Counted from the first letter of the stretch, positions 8,733-18,838 are shown. The stretch is DNA of 64,000 bases from Cupriavidus gilardii (GCF_008801915.1 NZ_VZOV01000003.1:186001-250000); one strand, 5' to 3'. Notes: generated from the sequence alone by a model not told the origin. Numbers and translations: made by a program.

Positions 8733-9827
8733 ATGACCGCGCCGTCTGCCACATCTTCCCCGCCAACGGTTTCCGCGCATCCGGCCGCGTCGCTGCCGAT
8801 CGCGATCACGACCGGCGAGCCGGCCGGCATCGGTCCGGACATCACGATCCGGGCGGTGCTGGAGCTGGCGGGCGGGAAGGCGGGCCCGCGCTTCCATGTG
8901 CTCGGCGACGCGCGGCTGCTGGCCGAACGCGCCGCGGTGCTCGGATTGGCGCAGGCATGGCAGGACAAGCTCGTTGCGGGCGAGGTCGTCGTCGACGATA
9001 TTCCGCTGGCGGTGCCATGCCAGCCCGGCGTGCTCGACGCGCGCAACGGACGCCATGTGCTGGCGCTGCTCGATGCGGCGCTGGCCGGCCTGCAGCCGCA
9101 GCCGGGGCAGACCGCCCGCTATGCGGCGGTGGTCACCGCACCGGTGCAGAAGAGCACCATCAATGACGCCGGTGTACCGTTCACCGGCCATACCGAATAT
9201 CTGGCCGAGCGGGCCGGTGTCGCGCGCGTGGTGATGATGCTGGCCGGCCCGCAGCCCGCGCATGCCAATGCGATGCTGCGCGTGGCGCTGGCCACCACCC
9301 ATCTGCCGCTGCGCGACGTGGCCGATGCGCTCGACGTGCCGATGCTGCTCGAGACGCTGACGATCGTCGACACCGATCTGCGGCGGCGCTTCGGCCTGGC
9401 CCATCCCCGCATCCTGGTGACGGGACTGAATCCGCATGCCGGCGAGAGCGGACACCTCGGCCGCGAGGAGATCGACATCATCGCGCCGGCGCTGACGAAG
9501 GCACGCGAGGCGGGCATCGACGCGCGCGGCCCCTATCCGGCCGACACGCTGTTCCAGCCCCGGCTGCTGCGCGATGCCGACTGCGTACTGGCGATGTACC
9601 ATGACCAGGGCCTGGCGCCGCTGAAATACGGCACCTTCGGCCATGGTGTCAATATCACGCTCGGCCTGCCGTTCATCCGCACCTCGGTCGATCACGGCAC
9701 CGCGCTCGATCTGGCCGCCACGGGCCGCGCCGAACACGGCAGCATGATCGAGGCGATCCGCTGCGCGATCGGCATGGTCGGCCATGCCGGGCGCGACCTG
9801 CCTGGCGGCTCGCCGGCCGGACACTGA
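8733..9827 (+). CDS. pdxA: 4-hydroxythreonine-4-phosphate dehydrogenase
   Basis: A 364-residue NAD-dependent enzyme of pyridoxal 5'-phosphate synthesis. Visible signatures are [13 protein letters not shown] at the N-terminus, [22 protein letters not shown] (metal-binding His), [10 protein letters not shown] and [12 protein letters not shown]. The family is about 330 residues; the extra length is an Ala/Pro/Ser-rich N-terminal tail of about 20 residues. The start at 8733 gives this tail; a later start cannot be excluded. It follows surA by 45 bases and precedes rsmA by ten. Confidence 0.95.
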   Translation: MTAPSATSSPPTVSAHPAASLPIAITTGEPAGIGPDITIRAVLELAGGKAGPRFHVLGDARLLAERAAVLGLAQAWQDKLVAGEVVVDDIPLAVPCQPGVLDARNGRHVLALLDAALAGLQPQPGQTARYAAVVTAPVQKSTINDAGVPFTGHTEYLAERAGVARVVMMLAGPQPAHANAMLRVALATTHLPLRDVADALDVPMLLETLTIVDTDLRRRFGLAHPRILVTGLNPHAGESGHLGREEIDIIAPALTKAREAGIDARGPYPADTLFQPRLLRDADCVLAMYHDQGLAPLKYGTFGHGVNITLGLPFIRTSVDHGTALDLAATGRAEHGSMIEAIRCAIGMVGHAGRDLPGGSPAGH

Positions 9828-9837
9828 AGAGACATCG

Positions 9838-10650
9838 ATGCGTTCCCCTGTGCACCAGGGCCATACGGCCCGCAAGCGATTCGGCCAGAACTTCCTGGTC
9901 GACGACAGCATCATTCATGGCATCGTCAATGCCATCGACCCGCACGCCGGCGACCTGGTCGTCGAGATCGGTCCCGGCCTCGGCGCGCTGACCGAGCCGC
10001 TGCTGGAGCGGCTCGATCATCTGCACGTGGTCGAACTGGACCGCGATCTGGTCGAACGGCTGCGCCGCCGCTATGGCGACCGCATGACGATCCACGCCGG
10101 CGATGCGCTGGCCTTCGATTTCGACCAGCTGAAGCAGCCCGGACGCCCGCTTCGCATCGTCGGCAATCTGCCGTACAACATCTCGAGCCCGCTGCTGTTC
10201 CATCTGATGGAGTTCGCCGATCACGTGCGCGACCAGCATTTCATGCTGCAGAAGGAGGTGGTCGAGCGGATGGTGGCCGAGCCCGGCAGCAAGGCCTTCG
10301 GCCGGCTGTCGATCATGCTGCAGGTCCGCTACCACATGGAATACGTGCTGGACGTGCCGCCGGAGTCGTTCAATCCGCCGCCCAAGGTCGATTCCGCGGT
10401 GGTGCGCATGATTCCGTGGCCGCGCCACGAGGACGGCCGGCTGCGCTCGCCGTACGCCGCGTGCGACATGACGGTGCTGGGCGACCTGGTCACCGCGGCG
10501 TTTTCGCAGCGCCGCAAGGTGCTGCGCAACACGCTGTCGATGCTGCGCGATCATGTCGACTTCGACGCGATCGGCTTCGACCTGGGCCGCCGCGCCGAAG
10601 AGGTGCCGGTGGCCGAGTACGTCGAGCTGGCCAATCGCATCGGCGGGTAA
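9838..10650 (+). CDS. rsmA: 16S rRNA adenine dimethyltransferase
   Basis: A 270-residue S-adenosylmethionine-dependent enzyme that dimethylates two adjacent adenines near the 3' end of 16S r[17 protein letters not shown] near the N-terminus and [14 protein letters not shown] form the SAM site. [12 protein letters not shown] is the catalytic NLPY motif. The start at 9838 (MRSPVHQG) has GAAGAGA upstream. It closes the lptD-surA-pdxA-rsmA series; the 205 bases that follow hold no gene. Confidence 0.95.
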   Translation: MRSPVHQGHTARKRFGQNFLVDDSIIHGIVNAIDPHAGDLVVEIGPGLGALTEPLLERLDHLHVVELDRDLVERLRRRYGDRMTIHAGDALAFDFDQLKQPGRPLRIVGNLPYNISSPLLFHLMEFADHVRDQHFMLQKEVVERMVAEPGSKAFGRLSIMLQVRYHMEYVLDVPPESFNPPPKVDSAVVRMIPWPRHEDGRLRSPYAACDMTVLGDLVTAAFSQRRKVLRNTLSMLRDHVDFDAIGFDLGRRAEEVPVAEYVELANRIGG

Positions 10651-10694
10651 GCCCGATTTTTCTTCCCTTTCCTTCCCTCTGCGGGCCGCGGCAG

Positions 10695-10733
10695 TCGGCA
10701 CACGGTGTCGGCACACTGTGTCCGCGCACTGTG
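10695..10733. repeat. Three imperfect 13-bp direct repeats upstream of the ankyrin gene
   Basis: The units TCGGCACACGGTG, TCGGCACACTGTG and TCCGCGCACTGTG follow each other without gaps. Each contains a small dyad of the CACAC-GTGT kind. They end 122 bases before the ankyrin gene start, in the only sizeable non-coding stretch between rsmA and that gene. They may be an operator array or a neutral duplication. Confidence 0.6.
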
Positions 10734-10855
10734 TCGCCGGCCTGCGCAAGAACTCCACCCGAATGCTAAAGCGCGCCTTCCGGCGCGGATGAGAATCGCG
10801 CCGCGACCGGCCCAGGGCCGCGTCGCCCGATCTCTCAACCGCAAAGGAGCGCAGC

Positions 10856-12124
10856 ATGCATGCTAGCCGTATCACGAGCCAGGTCCCGCTGTTCCAGTCC
10901 GGCCCCGTACCCGACACCGTTCACGGCGCGCGCCGCGCCACAGGCGATGAATGCACCGGCAGCGCCGGCCCCCACCACGCAGGCCGCGAACTGGCGCTGG
11001 CGCTGCGGCGCCACGACGGCCCGGCGGTGCGCGAGTGGCTTCAGCGCGAACCGGCCGCCATCCGCTGGCGCGACGAGCAGGGCAACACACCGTTGCACAC
11101 GGCGATCCAGTCGCGTTGCGAACCGGCGCTGATCAATACGCTGCTCGCCCATCGGGCCGATCCCGCCATCGCCAATTGCGACGGCGACACCTGCATGCAC
11201 CTGGCGCTGGGTCTGCGTCCGACCATGCCCGCGGTGGTGCAGTCGTTGCTGGACCACGGGCGCTGGTACGGCGGCGGCATCGGGCTCGGCGCCCTCGGCA
11301 AGCCGAACCGGCACGGCAGGAGCGCGCTGGAGCTCGGCAAGGACGTGGGGGGCGCGCCGGCACTCGGCCATGCGGCGATCCTGCCGGCGCTGGAAGACGC
11401 CCTGGTCGACTGGATGAATGGATTTCGGACCAGCGTGCTGTCAGGAATCGAGGCCGACGATGCGGCCGCCGTGCGGCACCTGGTGACCAGCGCCGACTGG
11501 AGCCTCGACATGCCGATCAAGGACGGGCTGGACCTGTTGCAGCTGGCCTTGCGCAACAAGGCGCCGCGCGTGGCCTGCGCGCTGATCGACCTGGCGGCGG
11601 CGGTCGACAACCGCGCCGTGCTCGAACAAGCGGAGCCCGCCATGGGCATGACGCCGTTGATGACCGCGATAGCGCTCGGCGCGGACGCGCCGTTCGCGCG
11701 CTTGCTGCTCCATGGCGTTCCCGTCGATGCCCCGGGCCCGCTCGGCATTACGGCGCTGCATCTGGCCGCTACGTTAGGTCAGCTGCGTGCCGTGCAGCAG
11801 TTGGTGGCCTACGGCGCCGACCCGGATGTCCGCGACGATGCCGGCACCTCGCCGATGATGGTGGCGGCGTCGGACGGATACCTGGACATCGTCAAGAGCT
11901 TGCGCGATGCCGGCGGCAACATCAATGGCCGCGATACGCTGGGCCGCACGCCACTGATGTACGCGCATATGAGCGACCAGCCGCCGGGCTTCATCTTCAA
12001 GATCATCGTGGCGGGGGCGCGGACCGACATGGTGGACGGCAAGGGCGCGACCGTCAGGGACTATCAGCTCGAAAGCAATATGCGTCGCGTGGCGAAGGGC
12101 GAGAGCGTTTGCACTATCCTTTGA
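10856..12124 (+). CDS. Ankyrin-repeat protein with C-terminal CaaX-like box
   Basis: A 422-residue protein with no signal peptide or membrane helix. Ankyrin-type repeats are scattered over residues about 40-400. Clear units are DEQGNTPLHTAI (about 73-84), GMTPLMTAIALGA (264-276), LGITALHLAATLGQL (296-310), GTSPMMVAASDGYLDIV (330-346) and LGRTPLMYA (362-370). The middle units are degenerate. The last four residues are C-T-I-L, which match a CaaX prenylation box of the geranylgeranyl type (C419, final Leu). AAAGGAG lies seven bases before the ATG. It is flanked by housekeeping genes (rsmA, gloA) and has no visible partner. Function unknown: it could be a cytoplasmic scaffold or a secreted effector. 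Confidence 0.9.
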   Translation: MHASRITSQVPLFQSGPVPDTVHGARRATGDECTGSAGPHHAGRELALALRRHDGPAVREWLQREPAAIRWRDEQGNTPLHTAIQSRCEPALINTLLAHRADPAIANCDGDTCMHLALGLRPTMPAVVQSLLDHGRWYGGGIGLGALGKPNRHGRSALELGKDVGGAPALGHAAILPALEDALVDWMNGFRTSVLSGIEADDAAAVRHLVTSADWSLDMPIKDGLDLLQLALRNKAPRVACALIDLAAAVDNRAVLEQAEPAMGMTPLMTAIALGADAPFARLLLHGVPVDAPGPLGITALHLAATLGQLRAVQQLVAYGADPDVRDDAGTSPMMVAASDGYLDIVKSLRDAGGNINGRDTLGRTPLMYAHMSDQPPGFIFKIIVAGARTDMVDGKGATVRDYQLESNMRRVAKGESVCTIL

Positions 12125-12197
12125 GGCCGCGCGTCGCCGCGGTGCGCGGACGGCGCAGCCCCGGGGCGTTGGGGCCCTGGGGCCCCGAGGCAGCCCG

Positions 12198-12605
12198 TCA
12201 GGGCCGGCTGGCGTCGCGCGTCGAGTTGCGCTCGATCAGCTCGATCTTGTAGCCGTCCGGGTCTTCGACGAAGGCGATCACCGTGGTGCCGCCCTTCACG
12301 GGGCCCGCCTCGCGCGTGACCTTGCCGCCGGCCGCGCGGATGCGTTCGCAGGCGCCGGCGGCATCATCCGTTTCCAGCGCGATGTGGCCGTAGGCGGTGC
12401 CCATCTCGTACTTGTCGACGCCGTAGTTGTAGGTCAGTTCCAGCACCGCGGTTTCGCTCTCGGGGCCGTAGCCGACGAAGGCGAGCCGGTACTTGTATTC
12501 GGGATTGTCGCTCTCGCGCAGCAGTTGCATGCCGAGCACGCGGGTGTAGAAATCGATCGAGCGCTGCAGGTCGCCGACACGGAGCATGGTGTGGAGGAGT
12601 CGCAT
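12198..12605 (-). CDS. gloA: Lactoylglutathione lyase (glyoxalase I)
   Basis: A 135-residue metalloenzyme that converts the methylglyoxal-glutathione hemithioacetal to S-lactoylglutathione. Family motifs include [18 protein letters not shown] at the N-terminus, [15 protein letters not shown] and [19 protein letters not shown] at the C-terminus. Expected metal ligands are visible: the His of LHTMLRV, the Glu in [10 protein letters not shown], the His of GHIALE and the Glu of IELIE. The start at 12605 was chosen because the family begins MRLLHTM; CAGAGG precedes it. It converges with the ankyrin gene, leaving 73 bases that hold a GC-rich hairpin (12171-12186) without a T-run. Confidence 0.95.
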   Translation of the reverse strand: MRLLHTMLRVGDLQRSIDFYTRVLGMQLLRESDNPEYKYRLAFVGYGPESETAVLELTYNYGVDKYEMGTAYGHIALETDDAAGACERIRAAGGKVTREAGPVKGGTTVIAFVEDPDGYKIELIERNSTRDASRP

Positions 12606-12737
12606 GATGAGCCTCTGTTGGGGTGTTCTATTGACGTCTTGTAGGGGTACTGCAGGGTGCCGCAGGGAGTGCGGCAAAGGCGTTAGTGTAGAACGGATCG
12701 GCGCAGCGATCCGGGGGGCGCCGCCGGTGCCGCCGCG

Positions 12738-13619
12738 TCAGAATGCCGGCAACGCTTCGGGCGGATGGCTGCGCAACTGCGCGCGGGCGTCGCGGAACTC
12801 GGGGAAGATCGACGCCACCGTGTCCCAGAAACGCGGGCTGTGGTTCATTTCCTTCAGATGCGCCAGCTCGTGCGCGGCCACATAGTCGATCACCGACAGC
12901 GGGAAATGCATCAGCCGCCAGCTCAGCCGGATCTTGCCGTCCGAGGTGCAGCTGCCCCAGCGCGTATTGGCCGAGCTCAGCGCGAAGGCGCGGTGGCGCA
13001 CGCCGAGCTTTTCCGCATAGATATCGAGCCGTTCGGCCAGCAGCCGCTTGGCCTGGTGCTGCAGCCAGGCTTGCACGCGGTCCTTGATCTGTTGCTCGTC
13101 GGCCTGCTCGGGCAGCGCCAGATGCAGCACGCGCGCCTGCCCATCGAACAGCAGCGTACCGGTCGGCGAATCGAGCCGCAGCGTGATCGGCTTGCCGAGG
13201 AAGGGCAGCGTCGCGCCGTCGCGCCACTGCACCGCGGGCAGCACGCGCTGCGCATCGCGCTGCTGCCATTCGGCCAGCTTGCCGAAGATCCAGCGCTGCT
13301 TCTCGGCGATCGCCGCTTCGATGTCGGCGATGGTGACCCAGCGCGGCGCGGTGATCGACAGCCCGCGGTCGTCGATGACGAAGCCGATGGTGCGCCGGGA
13401 CGAACGCTTCAGCGTGTAGTGCAGCGGACGTTCGCCAAGCCGCAGCAGCCGGGCGTTGGGCTGCGGCGCCGGCCACGTTGCCGTGGCCGGGCCGGCCGAC
13501 GTGGTGCCGTCCAGCGCGCTGGCCGCCGGCCGCGCGCCGGCCGTGCCGGCGCCGGAGTCCATCAGCGGCAGCTCCATCTGGCCGTCCGCGGGTTCCGGGG
13601 CGCGGCGGGCCGGCTTCAT
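12738..13619 (-). CDS. YgjP-type (DUF45) zinc metallopeptidase
   Basis: A 293-residue protein. The zinc site VAAHELAHLKEMNHSPRFWDTV near residue 250 has HELAH plus a downstream His, as in the M48/WTY-type YgjP family. WGSCTSDGKIRLSWRL just before it is the other family signature. The first 70 residues are Ala/Pro/Thr-rich and probably disordered. Its substrate is not known. The ATG overlaps the plsC stop (ATGA), so it is the last gene of the coupled gmhB-plsC set. Confidence 0.88.
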   Translation of the reverse strand: MKPARRAPEPADGQMELPLMDSGAGTAGARPAASALDGTTSAGPATATWPAPQPNARLLRLGERPLHYTLKRSSRRTIGFVIDDRGLSITAPRWVTIADIEAAIAEKQRWIFGKLAEWQQRDAQRVLPAVQWRDGATLPFLGKPITLRLDSPTGTLLFDGQARVLHLALPEQADEQQIKDRVQAWLQHQAKRLLAERLDIYAEKLGVRHRAFALSSANTRWGSCTSDGKIRLSWRLMHFPLSVIDYVAAHELAHLKEMNHSPRFWDTVASIFPEFRDARAQLRSHPPEALPAF

Positions 13620-14368
13620 GCAGGCTGCCCTCGCAGATAGCTCTCCGGATCGATGCGGCGCATGTCGCGCTCGATCCATTGCTCGACCTCCTGGTTCAGC
13701 AGGTCGGCGGTCTTGTGGGCCGACGACAGCGGCGGGCCGATCGAGATCGTGATGGTGCCGGGGTACTTCAGGAACGAGTTGCGCGGCCACAGGCGCCCGG
13801 AATTGACCGCGATCGGAATCACCGAGGCGCCGGTCTCGACCGCCAGCCGGGCTCCGCCGCTCTTGTAGCGCGGGTTTTCCATGCCGGCCGGGGTGCGCGT
13901 GCCTTCCGGGAACATGATGATCCAGGCCCCCTCGGCGAGCCGCTCGCGGCCCTGGCGCACGGCCGAGGCGAACGCCCGCGAACCGTCCTTGCGGTTGATA
14001 TGGACCATCTTCAGCATGCCCAGCGCCCAGCCGAAGAACGGCACGAACAGCAGCTCGCGCTTGAAGACGAAACACAGCGGCTTGGGCATCGTCGCCACCA
14101 GCGCCACGGTTTCCCACGCCGACTGGTGCTTGGACAGCAGCACCACCGGCTTGTCGATCATGGCCTGCAGGTGCTCGCCGCCTTCGATGCGGTAGCGGAT
14201 GCCGCAGATCAGCCGGGCGGCGCCGATCACCAGCTTTGGCCAGCCGCGCACGAAGCGGTAGCGCCGGTTGGCGCTCATGAAGGGGAAGGCCAGGAAGCAG
14301 GCGCAGGCATAGGGGGGCGTCAGTACCAGCAGGTACAACGCGAACAGCAGGGAGCGTAGAAAGATCAT
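13616..14368 (-). CDS. plsC: 1-acyl-sn-glycerol-3-phosphate acyltransferase
   Basis: A 250-residue membrane-bound acyltransferase that makes phosphatidic acid. An N-terminal hydrophobic helix (about residues 4-28) anchors it. The acceptor/catalytic block reads LLSKHQSAWET, so the usual HX4D is HX4E here; the FPEGTRTPAG block is intact. The Glu variant appears characteristic of this betaproteobacterial subgroup as far as I recall, so I do not read it as inactivation. It overlaps gmhB upstream and the YgjP gene downstream by ATGA. Confidence 0.88.
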   Translation of the reverse strand: MIFLRSLLFALYLLVLTPPYACACFLAFPFMSANRRYRFVRGWPKLVIGAARLICGIRYRIEGGEHLQAMIDKPVVLLSKHQSAWETVALVATMPKPLCFVFKRELLFVPFFGWALGMLKMVHINRKDGSRAFASAVRQGRERLAEGAWIIMFPEGTRTPAGMENPRYKSGGARLAVETGASVIPIAVNSGRLWPRNSFLKYPGTITISIGPPLSSAHKTADLLNQEVEQWIERDMRRIDPESYLRGQPA

Positions 14369-15018
14369 CGAGGGTTCGTCGAGTCAACCGGTGACGTGGC
14401 GCGGCCCGCAGTTGCCACAGGTGCCGCACCCGCATGCGATGCCGCCGCGGCGCCGTGCCGCGCGCCATCGCCTTCCAGCAGCCAGCGCGAGAACGCGCGC
14501 AGATCGTCGTGGACCAGCGTGCCGGTCGGCAGGCCACCCTTGGCCAGCGTGCCTTCGCCCTTGCCGGTGCGCACCAGGTGCGGCGTGCAGCCGAGGGCGA
14601 CGCCGGCCTCCAGGTCGCGCAGCGAATCGCCGACGATCGGCACGCCGCGCAGCTCGATGCCGAAGCGCTGCGCCGCCTGCTGGATCAGGCCGGGTTTGGG
14701 TTTGCGGCAGTCGCACGCGTCCGCGGCGGTGTGCGGGCAGAAGAAGATCGCCTCGACGCGGCCGCCGAGGCGGGCCAGCGCCTTGTACATCTTCTCGTGC
14801 ATCGCGTTCAGCGCGCTCATCTCGAACAGGCCGCGGCCGATGCCCGACTGGTTGCTGGCGACCACGACGCGGTAGCCGGCCTCGTTCAGCGCGGCGATCG
14901 CTTCCAGGCTGCCGGGGATCGGAATCCATTCGTCCGGCGTCTTGATGAACTGGTCGCTGTCGAGGTTGATGACCCCATCGCGGTCCAGGATCACGAATTT
15001 GGGCGGTGTCTGCGGCAT
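14365..15018 (-). CDS. gmhB: D-glycero-beta-D-manno-heptose-1,7-bisphosphate 7-phosphatase
   Basis: A 217-residue HAD-superfamily phosphatase of ADP-heptose synthesis for the LPS inner core. The catalytic motif ILDRDGVINLDSD is at the N-terminus, ASNQSGIGRG follows, and the zinc-binding loop FFCPHTAADACDCRKPKPG has the expected Cys/His ligands. IVGDSLRDLEAG is HAD motif IV. The C-terminus carries an extra Ala-rich tail of about 30 residues. The start at 15018 was chosen as the first Met before the core fold. It follows glyS by 67 bases and is coupled to plsC. Confidence 0.93.
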   Translation of the reverse strand: MPQTPPKFVILDRDGVINLDSDQFIKTPDEWIPIPGSLEAIAALNEAGYRVVVASNQSGIGRGLFEMSALNAMHEKMYKALARLGGRVEAIFFCPHTAADACDCRKPKPGLIQQAAQRFGIELRGVPIVGDSLRDLEAGVALGCTPHLVRTGKGEGTLAKGGLPTGTLVHDDLRAFSRWLLEGDGARHGAAAASHAGAAPVATAGRATSPVDSTNPR

Positions 15019-15085
15019 GGCGGCGCTTCGGTAACGGGTACGGTCGGTGCGGCTTGTGCGGTGCGTCCGTGCAAGGCGGCGAGGG

Positions 15086-17209
15086 TCAGGCGGCCAGCTT
15101 CGAGATGTCCGCGACGCGGTTGGCCAGCGCATGCAGCGAGGCCAGCAGGGCGAGGCGGTTGGCGCGCAGCTGCGCGTCCTCGGCCATCACCATCACGCCG
15201 TCGAAGAAGCGGTCCACCGCGTCGCGCAGCCGGGCCAGGTCGCGCAGCGCGGCGGTGAAGTCGCCGCGTGCGAACGCCGCCTCGACCTCCGGCCGCACGC
15301 TGTCGATGGCGGCATGCAGCGCGCCCTCCGCGTCTTCCTGGAACAGCGCCGGCGCGACTTCGCCGACGGCCTCGGTATTCTTGCGCAGGATATTGGTGAT
15401 CCGCTTGTTGGCGGCCGCCAGCGCGTCCGCCTCGGGCAGCGCGGCGAAGGTGCGCACCGCTTCCATGCGGCCGAGGATGTCGTCGAGCCGCTGCGGGCGC
15501 AGGCTGACCACCGCCTCCACCTCGTTGGTGGTGTAGCCCTTGTCCTTCAGATAGCCGCGCAGACGGTCGTACAGGAAGTCGGTGATGTCCTCGCGCGCCG
15601 GCTTGACCGCCGGCACGCCGGCGAAGGCCTGCTCGGTCAGCGCCAGCAGCGCGTCGATGCCCAGCGGCAGCGGCGTCTCGACCAGCATGCGCAGGATGCC
15701 CAGCGCATGGCGGCGCAGCGCGAACGGGTCCTTCTCGCCGGTCGGCTGCAGGCCGATGCCCCAGATGCCGACCAGCGTCTCGAGCTTGTCGGCCAGCGCC
15801 ACCGCGATGCTGACGGGGTTCGACGGCAGCGCATCGCCGGCAAAGCGCGGACGGTAGTGTTCGGAGCAGGCCAGCGCGACTTCCTCGGCTTCGTCGTCGT
15901 GGCGCGCGTAGTAAGTCCCCATCGTGCCCTGCAGTTCGGGGAATTCGCCGACCATGTCGGTCAGCAGGTCGGCCTTGGCCAGTTCCGCGCCGCGCATTGC
16001 GGCCGCCTTGTCGACCGGCACGCCGGCCGTGGCCAGCGCGTCGGCGATATGGCCGGCGATCTGCTGCAGCCGCTGCACGCGGTCCAGCTGGGTGCCGATC
16101 TTGTTGTGATAGACCACGTTGGCGAGCTGGGGCACGCGCGAGGCCAGCGTCTTCTTGCGGTCCTGGTCGAAGAAGAACTTGGCATCGGCCAGGCGCGGGC
16201 GCACCACGCGCTCGTTGCCGCCGATGATCGACTGCGGCGTGTCGGTGGCCAGGTTCGACACGATCAGGAAGCGGTTGCGCAGCTGGCCGTTGGCGTCGGT
16301 CAGCGCGAAGTACTTCTGGTTGGTCTGCATCGTCAGGATCAGGCATTCCTGCGGCACGGCGAGGAAGGCCTCCTCGAAATGGCAGGCATAGACCACCGGC
16401 CATTCGACCAGCGCGTTGACCTCGTCGAGCAGCGCTTCGGGCATGATCACGCGATCGGCGCCGGCGGCGGCCAGCAGCCCTTCGCGGATGCGCTCGCGCC
16501 GCTGCGCATAGCTGGCCAGCACCTTGCCCTGGTCCTCCAGCACGGCGGCGTAGCGCTCGGCGTGCGGGATGTCGATCTCGCCGGCGGACAGGAAGCGGTG
16601 GCCCAGCGTGCGTCGGCCCGCCGCCAGCCCGAGCGCCGAGACGGGCACGACCTTGTCGCCATGCAGCGCGATCAGCCGGTGGGCCGGGCGCACGAAGTTG
16701 ACGGTGCTGCCGTCCGGGCGCTGGTAGCTCATCACCTTCGGGATCGGCAGCTTGCCGATGGTTTCGTCCAGCGCGGCCTGCAGGCCCTCGGCCAGCACCG
16801 CGCCGCGCGCGGTGTAGCGGTAGAACAGCGCCTCGGCCTTGCCGTCGGAGGCGCGCTCCAGCGTCTGCCAGTCGATCGCGTCGACGCCGACCGACTTGGC
16901 CAGCGCGGCCAGCTTCTTGGCCAGCGGCGCGGTCGGCTCGCCGGCCGCGTCGAGCGCCACCGACACCGGCAACACCTTCTCGCGCTGCTCGCGGTCCGGC
17001 GCGCTTTCGCGCACGCCGCTGATCCGCGCGGCCAGGCGGCGCGGCGTGGCGTACGGCGTCACCGTGCTGCCGTCGTCGAGCAGGCCGCGTTCGGCGAGGC
17101 CGGCGAACAGGCCCTGGGCAAAGGCCTCGCCCAGGCGCGCCAGCGCCTTCGGCGGCAGCTCTTCGGTGAACAGTTCGATCAGCAGCGAATCGGTCAGGGG
17201 TTGCGACAT
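15086..17209 (-). CDS. glyS: Glycyl-tRNA synthetase beta subunit
   Basis: A 707-residue subunit of the heterotetrameric glycyl-tRNA synthetase. It opens with the family start [16 protein letters not shown], has LIGLxGDKVV-type tRNA_edit-like sequences in the first third, and [22 protein letters not shown] at the C-terminus (anticodon-binding region). The start at 17209 (MSQPLTDS) fits the family. It is separated from glyQ by a small secreted-protein gene, which breaks the usual direct glyQ-glyS adjacency. Confidence 0.96.
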   Translation of the reverse strand: MSQPLTDSLLIELFTEELPPKALARLGEAFAQGLFAGLAERGLLDDGSTVTPYATPRRLAARISGVRESAPDREQREKVLPVSVALDAAGEPTAPLAKKLAALAKSVGVDAIDWQTLERASDGKAEALFYRYTARGAVLAEGLQAALDETIGKLPIPKVMSYQRPDGSTVNFVRPAHRLIALHGDKVVPVSALGLAAGRRTLGHRFLSAGEIDIPHAERYAAVLEDQGKVLASYAQRRERIREGLLAAAGADRVIMPEALLDEVNALVEWPVVYACHFEEAFLAVPQECLILTMQTNQKYFALTDANGQLRNRFLIVSNLATDTPQSIIGGNERVVRPRLADAKFFFDQDRKKTLASRVPQLANVVYHNKIGTQLDRVQRLQQIAGHIADALATAGVPVDKAAAMRGAELAKADLLTDMVGEFPELQGTMGTYYARHDDEAEEVALACSEHYRPRFAGDALPSNPVSIAVALADKLETLVGIWGIGLQPTGEKDPFALRRHALGILRMLVETPLPLGIDALLALTEQAFAGVPAVKPAREDITDFLYDRLRGYLKDKGYTTNEVEAVVSLRPQRLDDILGRMEAVRTFAALPEADALAAANKRITNILRKNTEAVGEVAPALFQEDAEGALHAAIDSVRPEVEAAFARGDFTAALRDLARLRDAVDRFFDGVMVMAEDAQLRANRLALLASLHALANRVADISKLAA

Positions 17210-17273
17210 GAATCGGTTCCAACGGGTTGTGGCGCACGCCGGCATCGGCGGCGCCGGAAAGGTTCAGCGGCGC

Positions 17274-17867
17274 TCAACAGCGCGGTTCGACGCCCGCCAG
17301 CAGCCATAGCCCATGCTGCTGGCGAAACTGCAGCGTGGTGGAGCGGCAGGCGGACTGGGTGCTGCCGGCCAGCTTCTCGCTGTTGGCGGAGAAGCGCGCA
17401 TACAGGCGGTGATGGCGGCGATCGTAGCGGATCTCGTCGATGCGGCCGCCGATCCAGAAGTCGATCCGCGGCGGCAGCTGCGAGGCCGAATGGTAGGTGC
17501 GCACCAGGCGCCGTTGCCGGCCGTTGCGGTGTACGGTCTCGACCCAGGTCAGCGGGTAGCGGATCGCGCTCTCGTAGGCGCGCAGCGGCACGCGCCGCCA
17601 GCCCAGGTCCCTGGACCCGGACAGGTCGCACGACATCGAGCGCACCAGCTGCGTCCACTGGTCGATCGCGTTGGCGCTCGGCTGCAGATGCTTGTTGATG
17701 GCCTGCTGCAGCGCCTGCGAATCGCCTTCGCAGACGTTGGCCTGCTCGGCCGACGGGTAGAGCACCTGCGAGGCCTGGGCATAGGCCGACGGCACGATGG
17801 CGTGCGCGCCGCCCGTGGCGGCCACCGCCAGCGCGCAGCACAGCGCACGGCGTGCCATCGAGTTCAT
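17274..17867 (-). CDS. Small exported hypothetical protein inserted between glyQ and glyS
   Basis: A 197-residue protein with a probable signal peptide ([18 protein letters not shown], cleavage around AHA/IVP or YAQA). The mature part has cysteines in [23 protein letters not shown] and a final EPRC, compatible with disulphides. The ATG overlaps the glyQ stop (ATGA), so it is translationally coupled to a tRNA synthetase subunit. I do not recognise the family. The arrangement may be a conserved Burkholderiaceae feature; its role is unknown. Confidence 0.8.
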   Translation of the reverse strand: MNSMARRALCCALAVAATGGAHAIVPSAYAQASQVLYPSAEQANVCEGDSQALQQAINKHLQPSANAIDQWTQLVRSMSCDLSGSRDLGWRRVPLRAYESAIRYPLTWVETVHRNGRQRRLVRTYHSASQLPPRIDFWIGGRIDEIRYDRRHHRLYARFSANSEKLAGSTQSACRSTTLQFRQQHGLWLLAGVEPRC

Positions 17868-18838
17868 GCGGCGGCCTCGGTGGTGCCGGTGGGGGCCTCG
17901 GCGCCAGCCGGCGCGCACATCGGGAAGCCCAGCGCCTCCCGCGAATCGTAGTAGGCCTGCGCGACCAGCCGCGACAGATTGCGGATGCGGCCGATGTAGG
18001 CGGCGCGCTCGGTCACCGAGATCGCGCCGCGCGCGTCCAGCAGGTTGAAGGTGTGGGCGGCCTTGAGTACCTGTTCGTAGGCCGGCAGCGCCAGCTTGAC
18101 GCTTGCCGCCTGTGCCGCGTCACCCTCGGCACCGACGCCCATCAGCCGCTTGGCTTCGCCCTCGTGCTCGGCGAAATGGCGGAACAGGATGTCGGTATTG
18201 CTCTGTTCGAAGTTGTAGGTCGACTGTTCGACCTCGTTCTGGTGGTAGACGTCGCCATAGGTCAGACGGCGCGTCTTGCCGTTCTCTTCCCACTCGGTCC
18301 AGACCAGGTCGTAGACGTTCTCGACGCCCTGCAGATACATCGCGAGGCGCTCGATGCCGTAGGTGATCTCGCCGGTGATCGGCTTGCAATCGATGCCGCC
18401 GACCTGCTGGAAGTAGGTGAACTGGGTCACCTCCATGCCGTTGAGCCAGACCTCCCAGCCCAGGCCCCAGGCGCCCAGCGTCGGGTTTTCCCAGTCGTCC
18501 TCGACGAAGCGGATGTCGTTCTGCTTCAGGTCCAGGCCCAGCGCCTCGAGCGAGCCCAGGTAGAGCTCGAGGATGTTCTCCGGCGCGGGCTTGAGCACGA
18601 CCTGGTACTGGTAGTAGTGCTGCAGCCTGTTCGGGTTCTCGCCATAGCGGCCGTCCTTCGGGCGGCGCGACGGTTGCACATAGGCGGCGCGCCACGGCTC
18701 GGGGCCGATCGCGCGCAGGAAGGTATGCACGTGCGAGGTACCGGCGCCAACCTCCAGATCGATGGGTTGCAACAGCGCGCATCCTTGCCGGTCCCAGTAG
18801 GACTGCAAGGTCAGGATCATTTGTTGGAAGGTCAGCAT
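17864..18838 (-). CDS. glyQ: Glycyl-tRNA synthetase alpha subunit
   Basis: A 324-residue class II aminoacyl-tRNA synthetase subunit that activates glycine. It begins [15 protein letters not shown] and carries [38 protein letters not shown] and [16 protein letters not shown], all typical of GlyQ. The start at 18838 is the conserved one; 15 further upstream codons are open but not conserved. A C-terminal Ala/Thr-rich tail is added to the core. It is the first gene of the minus-strand set that continues through glyS. Confidence 0.96.
   Translation of the reverse strand: MLTFQQMILTLQSYWDRQGCALLQPIDLEVGAGTSHVHTFLRAIGPEPWRAAYVQPSRRPKDGRYGENPNRLQHYYQYQVVLKPAPENILELYLGSLEALGLDLKQNDIRFVEDDWENPTLGAWGLGWEVWLNGMEVTQFTYFQQVGGIDCKPITGEITYGIERLAMYLQGVENVYDLVWTEWEENGKTRRLTYGDVYHQNEVEQSTYNFEQSNTDILFRHFAEHEGEAKRLMGVGAEGDAAQAASVKLALPAYEQVLKAAHTFNLLDARGAISVTERAAYIGRIRNLSRLVAQAYYDSREALGFPMCAPAGAEAPTGTTEAAA

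Noticed and set aside
4767-9914. A 1715-codon open frame on the minus strand
   Set aside because: It lies fully antisense to lptD, surA, pdxA and the start of rsmA, which all show family motifs. Its translation is Arg/Ala/Gly/His-rich low complexity, the usual shadow in GC-rich DNA.
10651-10855. hrpII/PIP-type box upstream of the ankyrin gene, which would mark a type III effector
   Set aside because: I looked for paired TTCG/TTCGC motifs at the usual spacing and did not find them.
12160-12195. GC-rich hairpin between the ankyrin gene and gloA as a bidirectional terminator
   Set aside because: The stem GGGGCC-CTGG-GGCCCC is present but no T-run follows on either strand.
15047-17698. An 883-codon open frame on the plus strand
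   Set aside because: Antisense to glyS and its neighbour; composition is typical of a shadow frame.
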